Assembly: GCA_029851415.1 (NCBI GenBank)
Contig: CM056742.1
Coordinates: 150,107,121 to 150,171,120 of the forward strand
Source: Eretmocerus hayati
Lineage: Eukaryota; Arthropoda; Insecta; Hymenoptera; Aphelinidae
DNA length: 64,000 bases
Direction of reading: 5' to 3'
Each line of letters starts with the position of its first letter. The stretch's first letter is position 1. This document shows, one piece after another, positions 23,931 through 34,700 of this stretch. The notes beneath the pieces are model-generated. The model was given only the letters and a program-made list of their open reading frames with translations. It searched no databases and was not told the origin of the DNA. The translations under genes and the position numbers were made by a program.

Positions 23931-25604
23931 GAAGTTTAGATCTACCGATAAACTGTCACTTGATTCCAAATATAGCAAAAAACCCATAAATTATTTCATT
24001 TTACGATAGTTTCAACCATCGAAGAAAAAAATACATGAAGGGCTAATGTTAAGTTTGAGGGAAAATGGTAAAATCGGTCATGTGCCTACGCGCAAAGCCC
24101 CGTAGTTGCGGAAAAAGTGGTAAATCACACGTATTTTAAGTTGTTTCCGAAATGTACATCTGGCATCGATTCGGAACAATTCATATTCCTAAAATCTTCT
24201 GAAAACATTCAAGGGTGAAATGATGGAAAGGGGAAAATGAGGGCGAGCACGTTGTAAGTGGTCCAGCTAATCGTTTGTGATGTAGTTTCTCGGTATTCAC
24301 TGTCCCAGAAGAAAAGGGTTAGAAGCGAAGAAAACCAGCGTTCCACGTGGTTTCCAGCAAAGTAATCATCTTCGATTACCCGAAAATTCCCGGTTAGTCC
24401 TGCATGAAATTCAAAAATTTCAGAATGTTCAGATCATCTTCCTTTTATTTTTCAGATCAAATTACGATGCGCACTAGCTGAGTATTGTGGCTTACTTTCG
24501 AAAACACGCTCTTGGTTGTTGTTAGGGGCTGAACTCGGTATAATATGCCTACTTTGCATTTGAATGGTGCTTAATGACGCAATTAATAGTCAGAGACGAA
24601 AATTATTGCTTGAAAATAGAGAGAAGGCATAGATGCATGAGTCTACTCATGTAAAAAATATTTTCCTTTTAGAATTTGAATATCAAATTTTCGAGGAAGT
24701 TTGATTATCAACTCTCCTATGTATCTTCTGAAAACTCATCTCTACCTCAATGATATGTGCTGTTTATTCCCGCCGCACGCTTTCTTTTCTACCGTTCACC
24801 CGAACATCATTTGTGTCTTTAGGGTTAGTAGAGAATTATCCAAAGATGACGCCAGTGATTTGTCAGCTCTCGTTTATCGGACATAATTGACTAAGAGGTT
24901 TCTTTTACCAAAATTTGCTAAATTCTCGTGTTTTTTCTTTGAAAATATTTTTTGCGCCATGGTTCCACGAAAATAATTTTCGTCAGAGCGAGTTGTTCCT
25001 CGAGGCCCCTCAATTCGTAATACCTCGATTATGGTCATTTCGACACAATCTATTAATTTTTTTCCAAGCCAATATTCCGTTTCATCTCTGTTGAACTCGA
25101 TTTCTTTCAAAAATATCGACATTTTCACAGAAGATTCCATTTGAATCATCTTCAAACTTACTCTATTGAATTTTCGTCTCAACCAAAAAGGTAGAGTTCA
25201 TAGGTAACTTGAATTCTCTCGAAGCTTCAAAGAAAAAATGATTTGGAATATATCGAGAATCTTCTTTCAATAATCCTTCCTTTTTCGTAACTACCTCCAA
25301 AGCCATTCCATCAAACTTTCAATCACTTAGAAAGGCGTATTTTGGCATTCTACATCGATTGGTCCATCCCAAATTTTCTTGGGATCAGTTTCAACGTGAC
25401 TAAAATCGAATAACTCCTCGGTAAATCAGAATTTCCACAAAAACTTCATTTCAATCACCTTCAAACCAAGTGTATGCAATTTTGTCTCAACCAAACAATA
25501 GATCTTGTTGAAAAACCCCTAGTTCTGATGCCCAAATCCCCCTCAACAGCTGCCTCAAAATACGCTGCTAAAAGTGATTAGCAGAATGCTTTCTCCAAGC
25601 CATA
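23931..25604. repeat. Non-coding stretch with diverged dispersed repeats
   Basis: Two related blocks on the plus strand (about 25,125-25,195 and 25,430-25,520) share TCAATCACCTTCAAAC- and TTTGTCTCAACCAA-type motifs. A further copy in inverse orientation lies at about 26,830-27,060. No coding signal is seen. Confidence 0.5.
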
Positions 25605-25606
25605 TA

Positions 25607-26392
25607 CAGTACCGTTCAAAAGTTCTCGGTGGGTGATCATCCAATTACCCTGGCTTGCAACAGCGATAAGTCGAGTTCTATGCATCTTACGGGAAAATTC
25701 AAAAGAGCATTCTGAAGAGCAGAAAAAATACTAACTTTGAGTGGGTTTGGATGATTTTTATCGAATATTCTTGAAGGTCCTACACGCTGATGAGAAAGTA
25801 GAAAATCTGAAAATTGTTTACTTTCATTGAGACACCTGCACTTTTAATGCGAATGAAGATACGGCAATTCTGAAAAAAGCATCTTGTAGAGCGGAAAAAA
25901 TGATATGTGTAGCCAGTTTTTGATTCTTTTTTACGCCCGCGTGTGAGAACGTACGAGCTGTCCGGAGGTCCAAAATGACTGTTTATTACCGGAAACGGCA
26001 CAGAAAACGGTGAAAATCATGATTTTTGGGAATTTGGATAGCTCGCACGTCTTGGTACACGGAACGTAAGAAATGATCTAAAAATAGTTACACATAGCAT
26101 TTTTTCCACTCTACAAGATGCTTTTTTCAGAATTGCCGTATCTTCATTCGCATTAAACTGCAGGTGTCTCAATGAAAGTAAAATTTTTTTAGATTTGCTA
26201 TTTTTTCATCAGCGTGTAGGACCTTCAAAAATATTTGATAAAAATCGTCCAAACCCATCAAAAAGTAGTATTTTTTATGCTCTTAAAAATGCTTTTTTGA
26301 AAATTACCGTACGACGCATAGAACTCGACCTATCGCTATTGCAAGTCAGGGTACTTGAGGGATCACCCATCGATAACTTTTGAACGGTACTG
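25607..26392. mobile_element. Tc1/mariner-type MITE, 786 bp, with TA duplication
   Basis: Terminal inverted repeats begin CAGTACCGTTCAAAAGTT and end with the reverse complement, flanked on both sides by TA (25605-25606 and 26393-26394), the target-site duplication of the Tc1/mariner superfamily. The arms extend for about 350 bp each (for example AGCATCTTGTAGAG against CTCTACAAGATGC). No transposase is present, so it is non-autonomous. Confidence 0.85.
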
Positions 26393-28162
26393 TATGCAAA
26401 GAACTTGAACGAATCACACAACCATTATGATACTAATCTCAAGCTATACATAGAATTCGAAATTTTTGCTTACATTATAATGGGAACTACATTATGTTTT
26501 GTACATGTTATACATATTTATTTCATGAATATTGGGATAAATCTCACAAATAACATGTTTTTACTAAAAAAAAAAAAAATTTCACGAATAATATGTTTTT
26601 ACAAAATATCGTAAATCATCACAATGACATGCATTGAAAACTTTATATGAATAATGTTTTTCGAATTCAAAATGGATTTGGGATGAAGCAATCGATTCAG
26701 AATCGAGGGAAAGCATGTCTTTAGGTTATTGGAATTGGGATAAATGATTAGTTGAGGAAGTGCCAAGGAAAAGATGAATATTAATAAATTTGTTGTACTA
26801 TTTTTTGAGTTATATTCTTGAGAAACTTCTTTAGAGCGATTTGGCTCATAAAGACTGGGGGTTTTTTGGATAAAATCTATTTATTGGTTGCGACAGAATT
26901 TCGATGGAGTGGGTTTGAAAATGATTAAAATGAAGTTTTAGGTGAAAATTTCGATTTTTTCCAAAATTTGAGGTCCTTGAAGATTAAATAAAATTTCGGT
27001 GTTAACCAATCGATAGATGAAACCGACATAAATATACTTTAGGTGCCCAATTTTCGCTGAGATATGTTCAAGAAAAATATTTGTGTATTAAGAGACCAAA
27101 TTTTTGGAATTTTACTCTAAAACGTGCATGAATCAAAATCGACTGGGAGCTGAGACCTGACAAATCACTGGACTCTCAGAAATTTGATTCTCTACAACTT
27201 GTAGAAAACCAGAAGTTGATCAGTAGGTGAATAGTAAAACACACACACACAAACACACACACACACGGACACACGTCAGGGGAGATGAGCTTTCTAGCAG
27301 ATTTGAGAAGCTCTGAGAGGGAAAAGTCTTACCTACAATAGATAGATTCTGGCAAAAGAAAGAAAATGGTGTAAGCACTTTTTGGGTTTACGCAATTTTG
27401 TCGAAGGAAATATTTTTTGCTTTGGTGGAAACAAAGCTTTCTCTTTGGAGAAAGCAAAACTGCTCGAAATATGAAAAAGTATTTTCTTTAGTAATAATTT
27501 CTTCTTCTCTATCTTCCTCCACAACCAACTGATCCGACTTTCAATGACCGATAGAGATACTTTCACAACATTCTACATCGATTGGGTATTAGATCGTGAA
27601 TTTAAAAAAATTGTGAATTTACACCATTTTGGATTTAAGAACGCCGGAAAAGTATGGACTTATAAGGATTTGCGAAAAAAGGAGTTGAATAATTCTGGGG
27701 ATCAGAACGATATAAGTCAGTATTTTTGCTAATAGTCGACTAGGATCTACTTTACATATGTCTTGGTTTAGGTCTCGACGAAGATATTTGCCAGTGTCCA
27801 TTGATCATCTTCAATTTACACCGACATATCTCACGGAATAGGTTCTATTAGAAGTATCATGACAGTATTCGATTATATTTTTGAGATTGCGGTCTACTGC
27901 GTATTCGAAAGTTCCAGTCCGGAAATAACCATTCAATCAGCTTGGTTCACAGAACTCATAGTGGCTGAAAATGAGTGAAGTACGGAATTTCTACTTGAAG
28001 ACTCAAACTCAAAGATCTTGTATTGGAAAGCTCAGGATTGAAACAGTTCTATTTTAACATGGACAAAATTCTTGAATTGTCATAATAATACATTGATGAT
28101 AGTTATTAATTCTTGTGTATAATGATGAAATCATGTGTGCCAGCCGGCTAGCTCCATGTTTT
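26393..28162. other. AT-rich spacer with inverse repeat copies and a CA microsatellite
   Basis: An inverse copy of the 25.1-25.5 kb repeat lies at about 26,830-27,060 and a short related piece (ATTCTACATCGATTGG) at about 27,570. A CA-rich microsatellite lies at about 27,240-27,276. No gene is recognised. Confidence 0.5.
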
Positions 28163-28468
28163 TCTCGACAATTATTTCAAATAGAAATATATCTTGGCAG
28201 TTGGCGAGTGATATGATTCGCCAACATGAATATAATGATATTTGAAAAGGAGAGTTCATCTCCTTGCAATTGTGATAGCTGATGGACGATAGCCGAATTT
28301 GCTCAATTCAACATTGATGAAGAGAAATTCGCGAGCATCCATGGAGTCCAAGAAAAAATTGAATTGTAAAGAAGAAAAAGAAATTAATTCATCTCAGGAT
28401 TTCGAAACAAAACTCTCCGAGGTGGGAGGCACAGACGCTATAGCACTGCGCCAATTCTCACGAGCACC
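28163..28468 (-). mobile_element. tRNA-headed SINE-like repeat, copy 2 (inverse)
   Basis: Read on the minus strand it begins GGTGCTCGTGAGAATTGGCG, has A-box-like GGCGCAGTGCTATAGCG and a degenerate B box (GTTTCGAAATCC), then the same body as copy 1 (GGATGCTCGCGAATTTC and TTGGCGAATCATATCACT). The two copies face each other across the Tc1/mariner MITE. Confidence 0.55.
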
Positions 28469-28552
28469 GATCACGGCTCATAGGTTCTTTATTTTCATCA
28501 TATTTTATTCATGTATACGGAGCTTGTGATTAAGGCATAACCTCGGTAGTTT

Positions 28553-29674
28553 ATAGTCCGGGCGCTGGGGGGGGGGGGGGGTCTGAGTAAAAAGTTCGTG
28601 TTCCAGAAGGTTTGAAGGTGTATTCTTATGTATTTTGAGGCGCTGAATCGAATGCACGGGGTCGCCAGCCCGAAAACCCCGGCGTTCTTTTGTTATTATC
28701 AATTTTTAGTGCAAAATTATGGTTTTTTTGCAAAAAACTCGGAAAATATGCATTTTTACGGAAAATTTGTTCAGACCAAAGTTGTAGAACACAAAATTTT
28801 CTACAAAAAAGGTCCTCACAAATTTCCCGGAGAACCCAAGCCTGGGGCAGGAAATGCACGAAAACCTTTCCGTGAGTTTAACATGGGCTTATATGGGGCA
28901 GCCGACGCAGCGCTACTAAACTCGCTGCCAATTTGACAGTTTTCAATTTAGGGCTAGGCGACCAAGTGGATCGTGAAGGGGATGAAATTCCCTTCAAAAT
29001 GGTACAGGTCGTATCTCGCTAAGAACGAAGTCTTTCGAGCATGGCTCAAAAGAAAGACAATTAAGTGTGTCAAAACCATATTTCCGCAGCAAAACTGCCG
29101 GCACGCGGCGATACGAGAGCGGCCGAGCCGCAGCGCTGCAACACGATTTTAGCCTCAAAATCTGTATTTATTTCTTTCTCTCGCTTCACACTCGAAGGGG
29201 TTTGAATTCAGCGGAATCAGACCTGCACCATTTTGAAGGGAATTTCATCCTCTTAAAGATGCACTTGATCGCCTAGCCCTAAATTGAAAACTGTCAAATT
29301 GGCAGCGAGTTTAGTAGCGCTGCGTCGGCTGCCCCATATAAACCCGCATGTTAAACGCGCGAAACGGTTTTCGCGCATCTCCCGCCCCAGGCTTGGGTTT
29401 TCCGGGAAATTTGTGAGGACCTTTTTGGTAGGAAATTTTGCGTTCTACAACTTTGGTCTCAACAAATTTTCCGTAAAAATGCATATTTTCCGAGTTTTTT
29501 GCAAAAAACCATAACTTTGCACTAAAAATTTTTAATAACAAAATAACGCCGGGGTTTTCGGGCTGGCGACCTCATGCATTCGATTCAGCGCCTCAAAATA
29601 CATAAGAATACACCTTCAAACCTTCTGGAACACGAACTTTTCACTCATACCCCCCCCCCCAGCGCCCGGACTAT
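28553..29674. mobile_element. Fold-back element, 1,122 bp, with terminal G/C runs
   Basis: The ends are TATAGTCCGGGCGCTGG and its inverse; paired positions sum to about 58,227. Arms of about 450 bp are well conserved (GGCGCTGAATCGAATGCA against TGCATTCGATTCAGCGCC; GGCAGCCGACGCAGCGCTAC against its inverse). A 16-base G run (28,567-28,582) is mirrored by 11 C (29,650-29,660). The loop is about 150-200 bp. Mirror-image reading frames on both strands are non-functional. Confidence 0.85.
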
Positions 29675-30757
29675 TTATCGGTGAATTTTAGGACCGACTG
29701 TGTCATTAACAGTCTGCCATTCACCTCTGTATGACTAAATCCATCTGTAATAATTATCAAATTGTTATAAAATCGATTCCTCAAAACAGCACAAACTACA
29801 TATAAAAAGCGGCCGTGGTGAGCCAATTTGGCGAACAGTCTAGTCAAATAGCCAGTTTTCACTGTCGTTTGCTGTCCGGTTCCCGCTGTTCCCTCTCGGA
29901 TCAGCTGTAAAATAATATACGGCCAAACAGCCACGAACGGACGGGAACGGCGATAACTGGCGAGCGAACGACCGTGGGCAGTTTTGGCACGTAGACGGAT
30001 AATCGCTGTTTCCTTGCTCAGTGGATAAAATGACTTGCAGACCTCGTGCGGAAAACGATTCTCGAAGGAAATGCGTTTTGCGCACGAGCTACATAATAAA
30101 TATGATGCAGTTTCAAGACCACCCAAACATTGGAAAATTGTATGAAGAAATGTTGTATTTTGAATGAATTAGATGCGTCTCGATTGATCTACGTAAAGAT
30201 CTCACGTTCGGAAGATCGCAGCCATTGGCGAGAAAATTCCATCTTCGTCGAGTTTATCTCCTAATATATCCGAGATCTTCATCTTCAAGAATATGATAAA
30301 CATTCTCCTTCTTCTGAAACTCGGAAAGGTACTCTTGAAATCCTAGAGAACTAATTGGATTGACCTTGATTGCTCTCTGTCGAGATGTTGCGTTCGATAG
30401 ATGATATACTTAGAAGAATAAATTCGATCTCATTGATTATATTTCAGGAATCGAATGGACATCTTAATCCTTTGGATACAGGTTCAATCTCCCCAAACAC
30501 TCTGTTCCCAAAAATTTAGAATTAATAATATTGATCTCGATTGATCAACGTAAAGATTGGGTATTCGAATTTTAGCAGTCTTTTTTAAAAAATTCGTTTC
30601 CGACGACTATCTTTTAGAAATTGAATTCAAATATGTGTGTATGATAATGTCGACGAAGTATCAATTCCTTGGAACACTTGAGGAGGTATTCTTGGAATTG
30701 TCATCCCTCCAGCAAAATACTTCGATACAAGGAATCTAGCTTTAGGTTGACTCGATT
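29675..30757. repeat. Spacer with a diverged direct repeat about 360 bp apart
   Basis: CTCGATTGATCTACGTAAAG near 30,179 and CTCGATTGATCAACGTAAAG near 30,537 begin two diverged copies that continue through motifs such as TTCGTCGAG and GACGACTATC. They lead straight into the TTCGG array, so the whole may be one repeat element. A 151-codon minus-strand frame at 29,671-30,126 starts in the fold-back end and has no recognised features. Confidence 0.45.
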
Positions 30758-31042
30758 TTCGGAAAGTTTACCTATCGGATAATTAGTTTTCGGGAAGTTT
30801 ATCCATCGGATAAACAATTTTCGGAATCCTGACCCTTCGGCTCTTTTATGGTTCGGAATCACTATTTTCGGAATAGTACCCCATCGGCATCTATGTTTCG
30901 GCAAATTTGATATTCGGAAATTGAACTTTCGGTATTCTTTCCTTCGGAATACATCCCCATCGGATGAAATCCAAATCGTCAATACTCTATTCGGTGTATC
31001 CGATTTTCGGCAAATCAGCTCTTCGGAAAATTTTCCTTTCGG
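30758..31042. repeat. Regular TTCGG/ATCGG array, period about 15.6 bp
   Basis: Nineteen copies of a five-base core start at 30758, 30774, 30789, 30805, 30820, 30836, 30852, 30867, 30883, 30897, 30913, 30928, 30943, 30959, 30975 (mutated to ATCGT), 30990, 31006, 31022 and 31038. Spacings are 15 or 16 bp with one of 14, mean 15.56. The bases between cores are largely unlike one another, so this is not an ordinary minisatellite. The period is not a multiple of three, so a protein repeat is excluded. Confidence 0.9.
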
Positions 31043-31559
31043 AAAAATCGACCCCACCCATCACTGACAAACCCATAAGCAGATGAATTGGGGAACAAGG
31101 GCGAACCAGTAAAACTTGATGATTATGGTCTCATTCACCATTAACGATAATTAACTGCATTTCAAAGCATTCTCTTGATTTTAATAACTCTGAGTGAATG
31201 ATAGACAAGACACTGGAGTCTGCGTATTTTTGACAGGCTGTGCCTTAAGTGATGTCGATAACCGTGTGAAGTGTTTGTTCATTTTGCCTAAATCATCGCA
31301 GCACATGTTCAACAAAACCTCAAACAAAACCATACAAACAAATCCCTATACATTCTACTATTTCATATTCTACGAGCCTAAATGAGCAGGCCGTATATTT
31401 GTTTTCACAAAAATGGAAGAGAGTCATACAGTTCATCAACAATTCTCAAAGGAACATAACCCCATCATCACGATGGAAAAGAAAGTATGATGAATTCCAA
31501 ATCTCTCAAGATTCCATCAGAATAATGCAAAATTGCTTGAAATGCGTTTATGTTGGCAG
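31043..31559. other. Non-coding stretch before the FHA exon
   Basis: Probably intron or 5' flank of the PHLDB-type gene. No upstream exon with the expected N-terminal FHA strand could be found here. Confidence 0.4.
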
Positions 31560-31733
31560 GTCGGATCGTGGTGGGCAGCAGCCACGAGGCGGACATCCAG
31601 CTGGGCGGTAACGGCATCGAGTACATCCACTGCATAATCGAAAACTCTTGTGGTTCAGTCACGCTTCATCCCCTCAGCGGAAGCACGTGCATCGACGGAC
31701 ACCGTATCGCATCACCTCAGCGGCTCACACAAG
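31560..31733 (+). CDS. PHLDB-type exon a (FHA core)
   Basis: Acceptor TTGGCAG, donor AAG then GTACTT. It encodes the FHA strands from GRIVVGSSHEADIQLGG to RIASPQRLTQ, including the FHA histidine in IEYIHCIIE. It begins with two bases of a split codon and ends with one base. A TGA lies in frame just upstream of the ATG at 31550, which argues that translation does not simply start there. Confidence 0.9.
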
Positions 31734-34700
31734 GTACTTTATAAAATACCTTACTTCACCTGCAATTTTTTTTTTTTTTTTTACCATGCATAAGAGGACT
31801 CAGGAATCTGAACGTAAGAGGAATACCCACCCACACGATATACGTAACAAGATAAAGTGGCGGAAACAAAAGCTCGAAATACCGTCTGACCAAGTTTCTC
31901 GCCCCCGTCGCATCATTGGACTTAGAAATACTCTGTATAAACAGTGGACTCTGAAGACTTTGATCACGCAACTTTACGATGTTTTGGGAGAGAGTCTAAC
32001 TTTTAGACTTTTAGAAATGGGTTGAGCTCAGTCTGGAGAGGTATCTGTGATGCCTCACAGCTATAGTTCGTAAAGGTATATGTCGAGTTTCGAGAGTTCG
32101 AGTCAAACAGAGAGTTTCGCGTGCGAGCTAGTGGGTGCGAGGAACGAGTCACTAGTTCATCTACACTCTATCTAATGCCTTTGTTGTGGCTGCAAGTTCT
32201 TTATAACTCGGTTGTGCGTGCAACTCAACTTGCTTGTGAGGCTTAGATAAATGTGTATATGTGCATCAGTTGTTGAGTGAGGAAAGGTGGTTGCCCGCCT
32301 GAGGCATTGGCTTCTATGTCTCGACAAAACTCTGGATTAGATTCATGAATTTCATTGACTTTGTAATTAGTTTGCTGTCTTGGAATATTTAGATGCAACT
32401 GCGGTGCATATTATTTGCTGGTAGGGATTTACTAAGACGTTAGTTTGAATTGAGAGCTTATCGTATTTTTATAATTTGTGCTTGTGTAATGACAGGAATA
32501 TTTACTGATGGTGGTGTCTGAAGATTATGCATAAGCATTCCAGGTGTTAACAAGTTTGTTATTAATATTCAGTCTCGTGAATTTTACTCTTACTGCACCA
32601 CTTGTTACAGGCATGAATTATCTGTAGGAAAATGTTGGATTTGAATGGGCGGATGAAAAATTAGATCAATTTGTCGTGATGGTAATTATACAATCTTCAG
32701 GTGAAATTTTTACTCCATCATGAGTGATGTTGCATAAATTGTTTAGTCATACATTAAATATTTTCTTAAATTCAGTTCAAACCTATCTATATGGAATACA
32801 AATCTCACCTAATACAGATACGAAAAGATGATTTTTCATGAAAAATTCCAACGCATCATCTTTTTTACAAGAGAGTCCTGAGGAACTTTCATTTCCACAG
32901 AACGTTTCTCCCGTGTCATACTTTTTTATCCCGAACTGTGGAATGCAATCAATGCGTAACTCTAATCCAGAAAGTGCAAACGGAAGCTCAATCCTACTAA
33001 AGTGTCGACAAGACATCTAATCTTGATCCGGTATCGAGTGCAATCCGCTCACTCCTCGATTTACTCTCACCAATACGCCGATAAGAAAAAGACCAGCGTG
33101 TGAAAAAGTTAATGCCGTTATCTCAATCTCCTTATCCAAAGCTATTTCTCACAACTGCCCAAAAATTGTACAAAACAAGTCAAATAAACCTACACGACCA
33201 GAATTATCTAAATGTAATTATATCATCCCGTTAATTTGTTCAGGTTGCATGCTGACCATAGGCCAATCGAATTACCTTCGTTTCAACCATCCAGCCGAGG
33301 CAAAACAGCTGAAACGATCCAATTCTCAACGCAGCAACGGCTCCACAATGACTTACAACGGTGTTAACGGCAGCAACGGTTACTCCAATGGAATTACAAC
33401 ATCCGAACCTCAGAACCACCATCAGCAACAATCTTTACAAATCATGGACAGAAAACCACCGGTAGCACCACCACACAGGTCTTCACCAAGAGGATCGAAT
33501 TGTTCCGATGACGAAGTCAATTTTCTTGGAAAACTCAGCAAATTCGAAATGTTGGCACGCCAGGCTAGAGCTAATTGTGTATCACCAAAGGTATTCCCAT
33601 CTGGAAGTTTAACAACCAATGTTCCAGCCGATCAAATTCTTGGACACTCGAGATCTTCTAGTCTGGTTTCGTTGGGGGCTGCGAGAAGTAGTGCCCCAAG
33701 TCCGTTTCAAAATCTTACCAATAGCATGGATCAATGTAGGCATGGTAATGACGAACAACAGTACGTAAACGGGATGCAGCAGAGCCAACAACAGCAACAG
33801 GTAAATCTTTAACATTTTTTCAAATCCGTTAGTTGTGTTACTAAGAGACAGATATTGAAAAAATGCCTGCCGTGACATCTGGGTTAGATTGATAGAGTTT
33901 TAATCTTGCAACAGGGCATGATTTGGGTTACTAAAATACAACTTGACCATACGTCTAAAGCACATTAAGGGTTCCAATTCGTTTTATGGGAAGTCAGTTT
34001 TTTTCCAAGAATCTAAACTCTGGTTATTCTTGTCACGTATGCAAAGATAGTGTTGAAGAACTTAGAATATCTTTCCTGATTGTTCGATTACAGCAATTTC
34101 ATGATCAATTTAATATAGCGGAATCACTATAACTCAAGAGCACACCAAAGTACTATGATTCTATATCGATACAATGACATTTTCATTATTTGAACGAGAA
34201 TTTCATCGAATTAGTGACAGCCTTTCTGGAATGCAATGTCATGTCACTTGATCATACGTAGGGAAACATCACGAAAGATTGTATGTCATTTTCTCACCAC
34301 AGTTTGCGTCTTTCCTGCTAGCAATTTCTTACTCATGATGTCACTTTGTAGTTCGTCGAGAGATAAGATTGTTACCTCTCGTTGCACTGTTATGATAAAT
34401 TGCGCGAATAGTGTCGTCTTTCTTATCTTCATCATAAAATGCATTCAGTATCCTCTGACACTCGTGAGAATACTGATGCACCAACTTTGCAATAAACCAA
34501 TTCTTCTAGAAACTAAAATCCGACTTCCTTCGTCTGTCAAGATGCTGAGATCATCAATTTTTTTCAAAATTTTTTTATCATCAAATCAACACGCAAACTA
34601 GAATATACCTTCTTACATCACAACGTAAATTTACAGAGCAACTCGATAGCAACGATGAATCGAAATTTTTCAACGAATCAGAATGCAATATACGCGAATA

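Noticed and set aside
27240..27276. CA-rich tract considered as a regulatory element or CRISPR-like repeat
   Set aside because: It is a simple microsatellite; no unique spacers are present.
28626..29541. Paired frames sharing segments such as VVEHKIFYKKGPHKFPGE and VVERKISYQKGPHKFPGK on opposite strands
   Set aside because: Mirror images of the 28.55-29.67 kb palindrome arms. A transposon-encoded protein would not be split in this way.
29671..30126. 151-codon minus-strand frame
   Set aside because: It ends in the fold-back terminus, composition is unremarkable, and a second minus-strand frame overlaps it. No recognised family.
30758..31042. CRISPR array
   Set aside because: The repeats are only five bases long, the spacing is 15-16 bp, and the context is eukaryotic.
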